Assembly: GCF_014837175.1 (NCBI RefSeq)
Contig: NZ_JACYFR010000003.1
Coordinates: forward strand, 765,249 to 829,248
Length of the DNA: 64,000 nucleotides
Reading direction: 5' to 3'
Source: Cellulomonas sp. JH27-2
GTDB taxonomy: Bacteria > Actinomycetota > Actinomycetes > Actinomycetales > Cellulomonadaceae
The notes under the pieces were generated by a model. The model worked only from the letters and a program-made list of their open reading frames with translations, was not told where the DNA came from and made no database searches. Shown here in pieces: positions 1 through 7,281 of the stretch; the stretch's first letter is position 1; every line of letters starts with the position of its first letter. Position numbers and translations under genes: made by a program.

Positions 1-618
1 CTCGACGTGCGTGCCATCCGGCTCGACGAGCTCGCCCGCCGTCGCGCGGTGCTGCTGCAGGAGAACCGGCTCTCGTTCCCGTTCCCGGTGCGTGACGTGG
101 TGGCCATGGGGCGAGCGCCGTGGCGTGGGACGGACGCGGAGGACGACGACGACCGCGTCGTCGGCGCCGCCCTCGCGACGGCCGACGTCACGCACCTCGC
201 GGCGCGCACGTACCCGACGTTGTCCGGCGGTGAGAAGGCGCGCACGTCGTTCGCCCGCGCGCTCGCGCAGGAGCCCGGCGTCCTGCTGCTCGACGAGCCG
301 ACGGCCGCCCTCGACATCCGTCACCAGGAGGCGCTCCTGGTCGAGTCGCGCGACCGCGCGCGGGCGGGCGCGGCGGTCGTCGTCGTGCTGCACGACCTGA
401 CCCTGGCCGCCGCCTACGCCGACCGCGTCGTCGTGCTCGCGGACGGCCGGGTGCGCGGCGACGGCCCGCCCGTGGACGTCTTGACGTCCGCGCTGGTCAG
501 CGACGTCTACCAGCACCCCGTCGACGTCTTCACCCGCCCCGGCAGCGACGAGCTCGTCGTCCTGCCGGTGCGTACCCCCGCACGCCGGCCCGTCGCGGCC
601 GGGAAGGAGTCCCGATGA
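1..618 (+). CDS. hmuV: Haem ABC transporter ATP-binding protein, 5'-truncated (HmuV-like)
   Basis: The reading frame is open from the first base, so the N terminus, including the Walker A loop, lies outside the window. What remains has the Q-loop region (LLQENRLSFPF), the ABC signature LSGGEKARTSFARAL, Walker B LLLDEPTAALD and the switch histidine in VVLHDLTLAAAYADRV, followed by a short C-terminal tail. This pattern fits the haem/Fe3+-siderophore importer ATPases (HmuV/BhuV). It energises uptake through a membrane permease presumably encoded just upstream. Its stop overlaps the next start (ATGA), so it is co-transcribed with the surface-protein genes that follow, which supports a haem role. 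Confidence 0.85.
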   Translation, partial: LDVRAIRLDELARRRAVLLQENRLSFPFPVRDVVAMGRAPWRGTDAEDDDDRVVGAALATADVTHLAARTYPTLSGGEKARTSFARALAQEPGVLLLDEPTAALDIRHQEALLVESRDRARAGAAVVVVLHDLTLAAAYADRVVVLADGRVRGDGPPVDVLTSALVSDVYQHPVDVFTRPGSDELVVLPVRTPARRPVAAGKESR

Positions 619-1808
619 GGCGCCTCGCCGCGCTGCTCGGCCTCGCGCTCGTCGCGGCCGTCGTCCTGCCCGCCGCGCCCGCGTCCGCTGCAGCCCGCGT
701 GACCGTGACCAGCAAGGCCGGCTCCGCGATCGCGGACAGCACCTACTCGACCACCGTGACGGTCCGTGGCAGCGGCTTCCAGTCGGTCAAGGGCGGGTTC
801 GGCGGCATCTACGTGTTCTTCGGGTGGGTCGACGACCCGTCGAGCGGCTCGTGGCGTCCCAGCCGGGGCGGCGTGACCGGTGACGACTACCTCTACGTGC
901 CGGACTCCGAGTCCAAGGACAACCAGGGCTTCCAGAGGTTCGTCGCGTTCCCCGGCTCGTCCACGGAGAGCTCCGCGAACGGCGGCGAGATCTCCGCGTC
1001 CGGTTCATGGAAGACCACGCTCGTCATCCCCGGCCCCACGTTCCAGGCGGCGGACCGTTCCGGCAAGGTCCGCACCGTCGACTGCCGCGAGCTGACCTGC
1101 GGCGTCCTGACGATCGGCGCACACGGCGTGACGAACAAGAACAACGAGACGTTCACGCGCGTGCGGTTCACGACGACGAAAGACGCGACGAGCGGTGCGC
1201 AGGCGGCGCCGACGAAAGGCGCGCCGAGCGCTGCGGGCACGAGCGCGGGAACGGGCGCGGGCGCGGGCGGCGGGTCGGGCGACGCGCCGACCGGTGCAGC
1301 GTCGCCGGGCGCGCAGCCCAGCCCGTCGTCGTCGGCCGCCGCAGCACCCGACGTACCCGCCACGCTGGGCGTCTCGCAGGACCAGGTGGTGGTCGGCCGC
1401 GTCCTGTCGTTCACGGGCCAGGGGTTCCAACCGGGCGAGCAGGTGGTCGGCACGCTGGGTGCAGGCCTGGCGGCCGTCGGGCCCCTGACCGCCGGCGCGC
1501 AGGGCGAGGTGGCCGGCGTGGTCCAGCTCCCCGCGGACCTGCGCCCCGGCACGCAGGCGTTCACGCTCGACGGGGCCGCCTCGGGTCGCAGCGCCGCCGT
1601 GGAGTTCACGGCGATCGCCGACCCCGTCTCCGCGGCGGCCGCCGCGAACGCGAGCACGCAGCCGGTGTCGAGCTCGTCGCCCTGGGCGGTCGTGGTCGGC
1701 GTCGTCGCGCTGCTGCTCCTCGCCTTCGTCGTCGCCTCCTTCACGTCCGCCCGACGACGGCGGCGGCGACGTCGGCCGACGACGCCGAGGCCCGGGGCGA
1801 CGGCATGA
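615..1808 (+). CDS. Secreted, C-terminally membrane-anchored protein of the haem locus
   Basis: 397 residues. A signal peptide (about 1-27, ending ASAAA) is followed by a beta-rich domain at about 28-185. That domain contains GIYVFFGWVDDP and WRPS, a pattern that recurs in the HtaA protein at 3244 (GVYVTFGRFADVWRPS), so the two share a domain. It carries two cysteines (DCRELTC) that could form a disulphide. A Ser/Ala/Gly/Pro-rich linker leads to an Ig-like domain (about 250-335), one transmembrane helix (about 355-377) and an Arg-rich cytoplasmic tail. The start follows AAGGAGT. It overlaps both neighbours by four bases. It is probably a cell-surface haem/haemoprotein relay component; direct haem binding is not demonstrated by the sequence. 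Confidence 0.75.
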   Translation: MRRLAALLGLALVAAVVLPAAPASAAARVTVTSKAGSAIADSTYSTTVTVRGSGFQSVKGGFGGIYVFFGWVDDPSSGSWRPSRGGVTGDDYLYVPDSESKDNQGFQRFVAFPGSSTESSANGGEISASGSWKTTLVIPGPTFQAADRSGKVRTVDCRELTCGVLTIGAHGVTNKNNETFTRVRFTTTKDATSGAQAAPTKGAPSAAGTSAGTGAGAGGGSGDAPTGAASPGAQPSPSSSAAAAPDVPATLGVSQDQVVVGRVLSFTGQGFQPGEQVVGTLGAGLAAVGPLTAGAQGEVAGVVQLPADLRPGTQAFTLDGAASGRSAAVEFTAIADPVSAAAAANASTQPVSSSSPWAVVVGVVALLLLAFVVASFTSARRRRRRRRPTTPRPGATA

Positions 1809-3136
1809 GGCGCGACCGACGGCTCGGCCGGGTGCGTGGTCTGCGGGCGTTCGCGGCGGTCGGCATCGCGCTCGTCGGGGCGGCTGCGGCCGTGCCCGCC
1901 GCGCTGGCCGACGACTCGGTCTCGGTCCAGGTCGAGATCCCGGCGGCGGGCCGTCTGGCCGTGTCCGACGCGCAGCTGCGCTGGGGTCTGAACGCCGAGT
2001 CGAGCAGCGGCGCGCACGCGTTCGGCTGCAACTTCCTGTCCGCGGGCGCCGCGGGCGACGCGGGCAGCTCACGGGCGTGGACGAAGGCCGACGGGCTGTA
2101 CCGGGCGACGGCGGCCGACGTGCGCGTCGAGAAGCCGGGCGCGGACGGACGCATGCGAGTCGCCACCTGGGACACGAGGTGCCAGGACCGCACCGGGGCG
2201 ACCGTGACGTCGTCGGCCACGTCCACGACCACCGAGAGCGAGGTGGTGATCGACGCGGGCGGCGGCTACGTCGACCAGGGCGAGCGGAGCGCGCGGATCG
2301 CGTGGAAGGGCTCGTTCACGGTCGTCATGTACGGCGGCCTGACGTACTGGTCGGCGACCGACCCGGTCCTGACGGTCGTCGACGGCGTCGGCACCCTGAC
2401 CGCCACGGGGTCGGGGTACGCCGCCGACCGCGAGGATGCGTCGCGCTGGTTGCCACTCGAGGCGCGGACCATCACGCTCGCGCGCTTCGCCCACGTCGAG
2501 CTGGGCGCGACGGGCTTCGTCGTGACGCCGGAATACGTGGGTGTGCGCGGCTCGTCGGCCCAGGCGGCCAGGACGTCCGCGAACGCGGCGTACTGGGGGT
2601 CGTTCCCGGCGGACTTCGTCGCGTTCCAGGTCGAGACCGGGCAGTCGTCGTACTGGTACACGAGCGGCGGTGAGCGTGATCGGTTCAAGGTCGCGCTGCC
2701 GGTGACGGTGAGCTTCGACGCCGACGACCCCGTCGCGCCGCCGGCTCCCGGACCGGGCGCGACGGCCGCGCCGAGCCCGCAGCCGACGAACGCGGTCACG
2801 ACGCCCCCGGCCGACGATCCGGGCAACGACCCGACATCCTCCGGGGCCCCGCCCACGCCGGGCGGGGGAGGCCCGGCCTCGGGCGGTCCGGGCACGGGTG
2901 CGCCGCTGCCGGGGACGGGCACACCGCTGCCCACGTCGCCGGGCGGGTCGTTCGCCGCGACCGCCGCGTCGACGGTGCTGGCCGCGACCCCGCTCATCCC
3001 GGTGGCGCAGCACGTGGGCGGCTGGCTGGGGGACCGGGACCCGTTGCTGCTCGGCTCGCTGGGGTTCGTGGCGGTGGTCGGGACGGTCGCCGCGGCCGGC
3101 TTCGCCAGGGGCTGGCTCGTCGTGCCGTGGTTGTGA
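1805..3136 (+). CDS. HtaA-type haem-binding surface protein with C-terminal anchor
   Basis: 443 residues. Signal peptide about 1-36 (ALADD), then an HtaA-like domain at about 38-275 that begins with the typical L-x-W-G motif (AQLRWGLNAESSSG). HtaA domains of Corynebacterium bind haem at the surface using conserved Tyr and His residues; several Tyr are present here. A Pro/Gly/Thr linker (about 290-375) precedes a single hydrophobic segment near the C terminus (LLLGSLGFVAVVGTVAAAGF), which would leave the protein anchored. The ATG overlaps the previous stop. It is the last gene before the iron box at 3163, so it belongs to the upstream hmu transcript. Confidence 0.75.
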   Translation: MRRDRRLGRVRGLRAFAAVGIALVGAAAAVPAALADDSVSVQVEIPAAGRLAVSDAQLRWGLNAESSSGAHAFGCNFLSAGAAGDAGSSRAWTKADGLYRATAADVRVEKPGADGRMRVATWDTRCQDRTGATVTSSATSTTTESEVVIDAGGGYVDQGERSARIAWKGSFTVVMYGGLTYWSATDPVLTVVDGVGTLTATGSGYAADREDASRWLPLEARTITLARFAHVELGATGFVVTPEYVGVRGSSAQAARTSANAAYWGSFPADFVAFQVETGQSSYWYTSGGERDRFKVALPVTVSFDADDPVAPPAPGPGATAAPSPQPTNAVTTPPADDPGNDPTSSGAPPTPGGGGPASGGPGTGAPLPGTGTPLPTSPGGSFAATAASTVLAATPLIPVAQHVGGWLGDRDPLLLGSLGFVAVVGTVAAAGFARGWLVVPWL

Positions 3137-3162
3137 CCCGGACGGGCGATTGCGATTCTTGA

Positions 3163-3181
3163 TTAGGCAAGGCTAACCTCA
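3163..3181. promoter_or_regulatory. DtxR/IdeR-type iron box
   Basis: The 19-base site TTAGGCAAGGCTAACCTCA matches the DtxR/IdeR consensus TTAGGTTAGGCTAACCTAA at 16 of 19 positions, including the right half GGCTAACCT. It lies 62 bases before the GTG of the HtaA-WxL gene. It would let an iron-loaded DtxR-family repressor switch off the 3244-6005 genes when iron is plentiful. This is a consensus comparison made by eye. Confidence 0.75.
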
Positions 3182-3243
3182 GTACGGACCTCGGGGCTCT
3201 CACCCTGCACTCGCCGTGCGTCCACGACGAAAGGACGAACCTC

Positions 3244-4917
3244 GTGAAGACACGAACCGGATGGGCCGCGCGTGCGGTCGCCGGTACGGGCGTAGCCGCG
3301 CTCGTCGCAGCCGTCGCCCTGACGGCCGCCGCCCCGGCCACCGCAGCCGACGGGCGGGAGGTGACCGCGAGCAGCGGTGACCTGCACTGGGGCTTCCGCT
3401 CCAGCTTCCGCAACTACGTGGGCCAGCAGATCGCGGCCCTGCCGCCGGTCGGCGCCGTGGCCGTGGGCCAGCGCATCACGGTCGGCGCACCCGCCACGTT
3501 CGACACGTCCGGCACCCCCGCCTGGGCGGCCAGCACGTCGACGCCCAACGAGACGCTGCCCTACCTGTTCCCCGCGTCCGGTGGCTCGGTCGAGTCGGCT
3601 GACGACCTGCGTATCCAGACCGCCGGCTCGGTCGTCTACGCCTTCCCCTCCCACGCCTTCACGGTGACGGTCAAGGATGTCGCGGTCGTCGTCGCGGACG
3701 GTGTCGCGTCGCTCGAGGGCGACCTGTCGGTCGTCATCCCGGAGAACGGCGCGGCCCTCGGCTACACACCCGGGACGTACGGCGGCGACGACGTCAAGAT
3801 CGGCACGGTCACGACGGCCGACGTCGACGTGGACGGCGACTCGGTCACCGTCTCCGGCACGGGCGTCAAGCTCAGCGCCGCCGGATCGGCCGCGCTGCAG
3901 GGCTTCCTCAACGCGGGCGACGCGCTCGACGACTTCTCCGTCAGCGCCGACCTCGACGCGGCCCCCGTCGCCTGGGACCCGAAGATCACGGTCTCCAAGG
4001 TCAGCGGCTTCGACCCGGCCGGCACCGAGTCGGTCACCGTCACGGGCACCGGTTTCGACCCGCAGGCCAACCTCGCCACGGGTCGCCCGCCGGTCGCCAA
4101 CGGCAAGCCCACCGGCGTCTACGTCACGTTCGGCCGGTTCGCCGACGTCTGGCGTCCGTCCGCCGGCGCCGCGTCGGGTGCGCGTGCGGTCACGAGCCAG
4201 AAGTGGGCACTGCCCGAGCCGTCGTTCACGCAGGTCGGCACGGACTACCCGAGCCAGGCCCCGGCCCTCGTCACGATGTCCGACGACGGCTCCTTCACGG
4301 CCACGCTCGACGTCAAGGCGTCGACCGCGACCTCGGGCCGCTACGGCATCTACGTCTACGCCGCAGGGGGCGCTGCCGCCAACGCAGGCCAGGAGATCTT
4401 CGTGCCGATCTCCTTCGCCGGTGACATCAGCGTGGGCGTCGACGTGCCGGAGGGGTCCACCGACCCCGAGCCGGAGCCCGGAGTCTTCTCCTGGACCATC
4501 AGCGGCTCGGGTGCGGTCAGCCTCGGTACCGCGGCGGCCACCACCAACGGCTTCACGGCCACGGGCGCGCTGCCGACCATCCAGGTCAAGGACACCCGGG
4601 AGAACGCGCCGGCGTTCTCGATCGCCGGCCAGATCGGCAACTTCACCACCGCGGACGGGTCGCACTCGTTCGGTGGCCAGGCGCTCGGTTGGACGCCCAA
4701 GCTCACGGCCAACACCGTGGGTGCGGTGGCCGGCACGGTCGTCGCGCCCGGGACGTCCGCCACGGCGGGTCTGCGGACGACGAGCACGCTCGTCTCCGGC
4801 GCCACGGGCCACGCCCTCGGTGACGTCACCGTGGGGGCCGACCTCAACCTGGTCGCCCCGGCCGACGCCGCTCCCGGCAGCTACACCGCCACGCTGACGC
4901 TCACCGCGCTCAGCTGA
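3244..4917 (+). CDS. Secreted HtaA-domain protein with WxL-like C-terminal domain
   Basis: 557 residues, no membrane anchor. Signal peptide about 1-36 (ATAADG). An HtaA domain at about 40-235 starts DLHWGFRSSFRNYV, the most typical HtaA motif in the window. Next comes a beta domain at about 240-395 with GVYVTFGRFADVWRPS, shared with the 615 gene. The C-terminal 160 residues contain a WxL-like pattern (ALGWTPKL, then the terminal APGSYTATLTLTALS). WxL domains bind cell wall or WxL-interacting partners, and such a partner (DUF916) is encoded next. GTG start chosen for the AAGGA ribosome site 10 bases upstream. Predicted role: haem capture at the wall under iron limitation through the box at 3163. 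Confidence 0.75.
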   Translation: MKTRTGWAARAVAGTGVAALVAAVALTAAAPATAADGREVTASSGDLHWGFRSSFRNYVGQQIAALPPVGAVAVGQRITVGAPATFDTSGTPAWAASTSTPNETLPYLFPASGGSVESADDLRIQTAGSVVYAFPSHAFTVTVKDVAVVVADGVASLEGDLSVVIPENGAALGYTPGTYGGDDVKIGTVTTADVDVDGDSVTVSGTGVKLSAAGSAALQGFLNAGDALDDFSVSADLDAAPVAWDPKITVSKVSGFDPAGTESVTVTGTGFDPQANLATGRPPVANGKPTGVYVTFGRFADVWRPSAGAASGARAVTSQKWALPEPSFTQVGTDYPSQAPALVTMSDDGSFTATLDVKASTATSGRYGIYVYAAGGAAANAGQEIFVPISFAGDISVGVDVPEGSTDPEPEPGVFSWTISGSGAVSLGTAAATTNGFTATGALPTIQVKDTRENAPAFSIAGQIGNFTTADGSHSFGGQALGWTPKLTANTVGAVAGTVVAPGTSATAGLRTTSTLVSGATGHALGDVTVGADLNLVAPADAAPGSYTATLTLTALS

Positions 4918-4932
4918 CACGACGCACCACTG

Positions 4933-4970
4933 CCGGTGGCCCGGACCTCGCCTGGGGTCCGGGTCACCGG
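4933..4970. terminator. Intercistronic stem-loop
   Basis: A 15-bp inverted repeat (CCGGTGGCCCGGACC / GGTCCGGGTCACCGG, one G-T pair) with an 8-base loop lies between the HtaA-WxL gene and the DUF916 gene. No T-run follows. It could partly terminate transcription or protect the upstream mRNA, giving more secreted protein than membrane partner. Confidence 0.55.
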
Positions 4971-4991
4971 TGCGAACGAGAGGAAACCGAC

Positions 4992-6005
4992 GTGACCCGT
5001 CCGAGGGCCATCACGCTGACCGTGCTCAGCCTGCTCGTCGGCGCCTGGGTCGTCGCCGTACCCGCGTCGGCCGCCGACGACGGGCAGCTGACCTGGGGTG
5101 TCGCGCCCGCGGGCGGCAAGCAGGGCGACGACCGGCCCAACTTCGTCTACGACGCGGAGCCCGGTGACGTCATCCGCGACGGGATCGTCGTGACGAACCT
5201 GGGCAGCGACCCGCTGACCCTGAGGATCTACGCGGCGGACGCCCTGACGACGTCGTCGGGCCAGCTCGACCTGCTCCCGGCTGGTCAGCCGTCGGTCGAC
5301 GTGGGGACGTGGGTGGCCCTCGAGGACGACACCGTCGAGGTACCCGGCGGTGGGTCGACGACGGTCCCGTTCACGGTCTCCGTGCCCGACGACGCGACAC
5401 CGGGCGACCACTCCGGCGGCGTCGTGACCTCCTACGTCTCCGACGCGGGCGGTGCACCGGTCGCGCTCGACAGCCGCCTCGGCTCCCGCATGCACATCCG
5501 CGTCGCGGGCGAGCTGGACCCCGCGGTGACCGTGAGCGCGGCCTCCGTGACCTACCACGGCACCGCCAACCCCTTCGCGGGCGGTTCCGCGACCGTCACG
5601 TACACGGTGACCAACACCGGCAACACCCGCGTCACCGGGACCGACCAGGTGCGCGTCTCGGGCCCGGGCGGGATGCTCCGGACGGCACCGGCCGGAGGTG
5701 CGCTGCCCGAGCTGCTGCCCGGCAGCGCCCTGGTCCGGCAGGTCGAGGTGCCGGGCGTCTGGCCCACGGTGCGCGTGTCCGCCGACGTCCAGGTGCTCGC
5801 CGAGGGGGTCGGCATCGGTGGCCGTCCCGTCCCCGCCGTCTCCGCCGCCGCGACCGGCTGGGCTGTGCCGTGGGTGCTCGCGGCACTTGTCGTGATCGTC
5901 GTCATCGGGGCTTTCGCACTGCCCGCATGGCGAGACCGGCGCTCGTCCGCCGCCGGAACTTCACCCGCCTCATCCGACCCGGAAGGCGCGCTCGCTGTCC
6001 GTTAG
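4992..6005 (+). CDS. DUF916-family (WxL-interacting protein type) membrane protein
   Basis: 337 residues. Signal peptide about 1-28 (ASAAD). Residues about 30-170 fit the DUF916/WxLIP peptidoglycan-binding domain: an LTWGV start, then PGDVIRDGIVVTNLGSDPLTLRIYAADA and PGDHSGGVV with a run of beta strands. A second beta domain (about 175-285) corresponds to the host-binding-type region of WxLIP proteins. A transmembrane helix (about 292-313, VLAALVVIVVIGAFAL) and a short cytoplasmic tail follow. GTG start with a GAGAGGAAA ribosome site. In Firmicutes these proteins dock WxL-domain proteins on the wall; the upstream gene supplies a WxL-like domain, so the pair probably forms a surface complex. 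Confidence 0.75.
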   Translation: MTRPRAITLTVLSLLVGAWVVAVPASAADDGQLTWGVAPAGGKQGDDRPNFVYDAEPGDVIRDGIVVTNLGSDPLTLRIYAADALTTSSGQLDLLPAGQPSVDVGTWVALEDDTVEVPGGGSTTVPFTVSVPDDATPGDHSGGVVTSYVSDAGGAPVALDSRLGSRMHIRVAGELDPAVTVSAASVTYHGTANPFAGGSATVTYTVTNTGNTRVTGTDQVRVSGPGGMLRTAPAGGALPELLPGSALVRQVEVPGVWPTVRVSADVQVLAEGVGIGGRPVPAVSAAATGWAVPWVLAALVVIVVIGAFALPAWRDRRSSAAGTSPASSDPEGALAVR

Positions 6006-6044
6006 CGCCCGCGCTCACCGGAATGCCCACGGCGGCGAGGTCGA

Positions 6045-6129
6045 TGTGATGCAGGTCACACTGCACCTTTCCTCGCAGGTCGCCCAAATCGGCCTGGGAG
6101 GAATCTGTGGACCGCCTCTAGGTTGCTCC
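6045..6129 (+). promoter_or_regulatory. CRP/FNR-type site plus two conserved boxes, copy 1
   Basis: TGTGATGCAGGTCACA (6045-6060) is a perfect TGTGA-N6-TCACA palindrome, the CRP/GlxR class. Exactly 26 bases from its start lies box 1, CCTCGCAGGTCGCCCAAATCG with its last base at 6091, and 73 bases from its start lies box 2, CTAGGTTGCTC (6118-6128). Box 2 contains a possible -10 (TAGGTT). The same arrangement recurs at 7151. It probably drives the collagen-like gene at 6212. Confidence 0.7.
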
Positions 6130-6211
6130 ACGCAACGTTGAGACGACGTGGTCGATGGCCTTGCTCCGACGGAGGAGCCGGTCGGGCCGCCACAGGACAA
6201 GGAGCATCACC

Positions 6212-6898
6212 ATGCAGGTCAAGAGCAAGATCGCGTCTGCGGTCATCGGTACCGGACTCGTTGCCGGCCTCGTCGTCGCCGGTGGCGGCGTCGCCAACGC
6301 CAAGACGTTCTTCACGGGCGCGGACATCAAGGACGGGTCGATCACCAAGGCCGACCTCGGCGCTAGCTCGGTCGGCGCGTCGGAGCTCATCAACGGCTCG
6401 GTCGGCACGTCCGACCTGTCGAAGTCGACCAAGGCCTACATCGCCTCGAAGGCCGGCGAGGACGGCAAGGACGGCAAGCCGGGGGCGACCGGCAAGACCG
6501 GCGCCAAGGGCGACAAGGGCACCCCTGGGGCCCCGGGCGCCAAGGGCGACAAGGGTGACAGTGGTCTGACCGGTGCCATCTACCGTGTCGAGAACTTCAA
6601 GAACGGCGGCGGCGGTTCGGCCACCGTGGCGTGCGCTGACGACGACGCCACGTCGAAGAAGTACGTCGCCATCGCGGGCGGCGTGCAGGCGGGTGACGTG
6701 GAGACCCAGGATGACGGCTTCGCGATCACGTCGTCGTTCCCCGGCCGGATGGACTGGGACACGGGCAAGCCGAAGGCGGACCGGCTCGATGGCTGGATCG
6801 TCCTGGGCAACGGCGAGTACACCAGCACGCTGAAGGTGTGGGCGCTCTGCGTCCCTGCCGCGACGATCCCCGTCCAGGTCGTCGACCTCGACAACTGA
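6212..6898 (+). CDS. Secreted collagen-like protein
   Basis: 228 residues. The start is placed at this ATG because AAGGAG precedes it by seven bases and the protein then begins with a proper signal peptide (about 1-29, GVANA). A short segment rich in D-G-S-I/V (ADIKDGSIT, INGSVGTSDL) leads to 13 uninterrupted Gly-X-Y triplets (residues 82-121, for example GDKGTPGAPGAKGDKG), able to form a collagen triple helix. A C-terminal globular domain of about 105 residues with two cysteines follows and may trimerise. No anchor is visible. Likely an extracellular adhesin or matrix protein. It shares its upstream regulatory layout with the 7282 gene. Confidence 0.75.
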   Translation: MQVKSKIASAVIGTGLVAGLVVAGGGVANAKTFFTGADIKDGSITKADLGASSVGASELINGSVGTSDLSKSTKAYIASKAGEDGKDGKPGATGKTGAKGDKGTPGAPGAKGDKGDSGLTGAIYRVENFKNGGGGSATVACADDDATSKKYVAIAGGVQAGDVETQDDGFAITSSFPGRMDWDTGKPKADRLDGWIVLGNGEYTSTLKVWALCVPAATIPVQVVDLDN

Positions 6899-6944
6899 TC
6901 GGGTCACGGCAGCGCTGACCGTCTCACTGACGGTCGGTTGCCCG

Positions 6945-6980
6945 AGCGGGGCGGTCCGGAGCGCTCCGGGCCGCCCCGCT
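6945..6980 (+). terminator. Intrinsic terminator after the collagen-like gene
   Basis: Strong GC stem (AGCGGGGCGGTCCGGA with a matching right arm ending GCCGCCCCGCT) followed by TTGTGGTTT. Its stem is almost the same as that at 10635. Between here and the control element at 7151, bases 6981-7150 show no gene or clear signal. Confidence 0.75.
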
Positions 6981-7150
6981 TTGTGGTTTCACCCGTGCGG
7001 CGGTGAGGAGATGCCGGCAAAGAGGCCATCCGCATCGTGAGACCTAAAACGTTCTCCAGCTCAAGATCACCCTCGTCGTCGTCGCTGACGGCCTGGCCTG
7101 GTGTCCGTTAGTGACCCCCTCCTCCGAATTCCACAATCCATCTGCGGATA

Positions 7151-7233
7151 TGTGACGAAGATCACACGCGGCTTATCCTCACAGGTCGTTCAAATCGCCC
7201 GACGTACTCCAGGTCGGTGCACCTAGGTTGCTC
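7151..7233 (+). promoter_or_regulatory. CRP/FNR-type site plus two conserved boxes, copy 2
   Basis: TGTGACGAAGATCACA (7151-7166) is a second perfect TGTGA-N6-TCACA palindrome. Box 1, CCTCACAGGTCGTTCAAATC (7177-7196), begins 26 bases from its start, as in copy 1. Box 2, CTAGGTTGCTC (7223-7233), begins 72 bases away. The sequence between the boxes is not conserved, so the boxes look like selected sites rather than remains of a recent duplication. Confidence 0.7.
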
Positions 7234-7281
7234 GGCGCAATACATCGAAGACCTTGGTCCCACCTGGAGAGGCCTCCCCAC

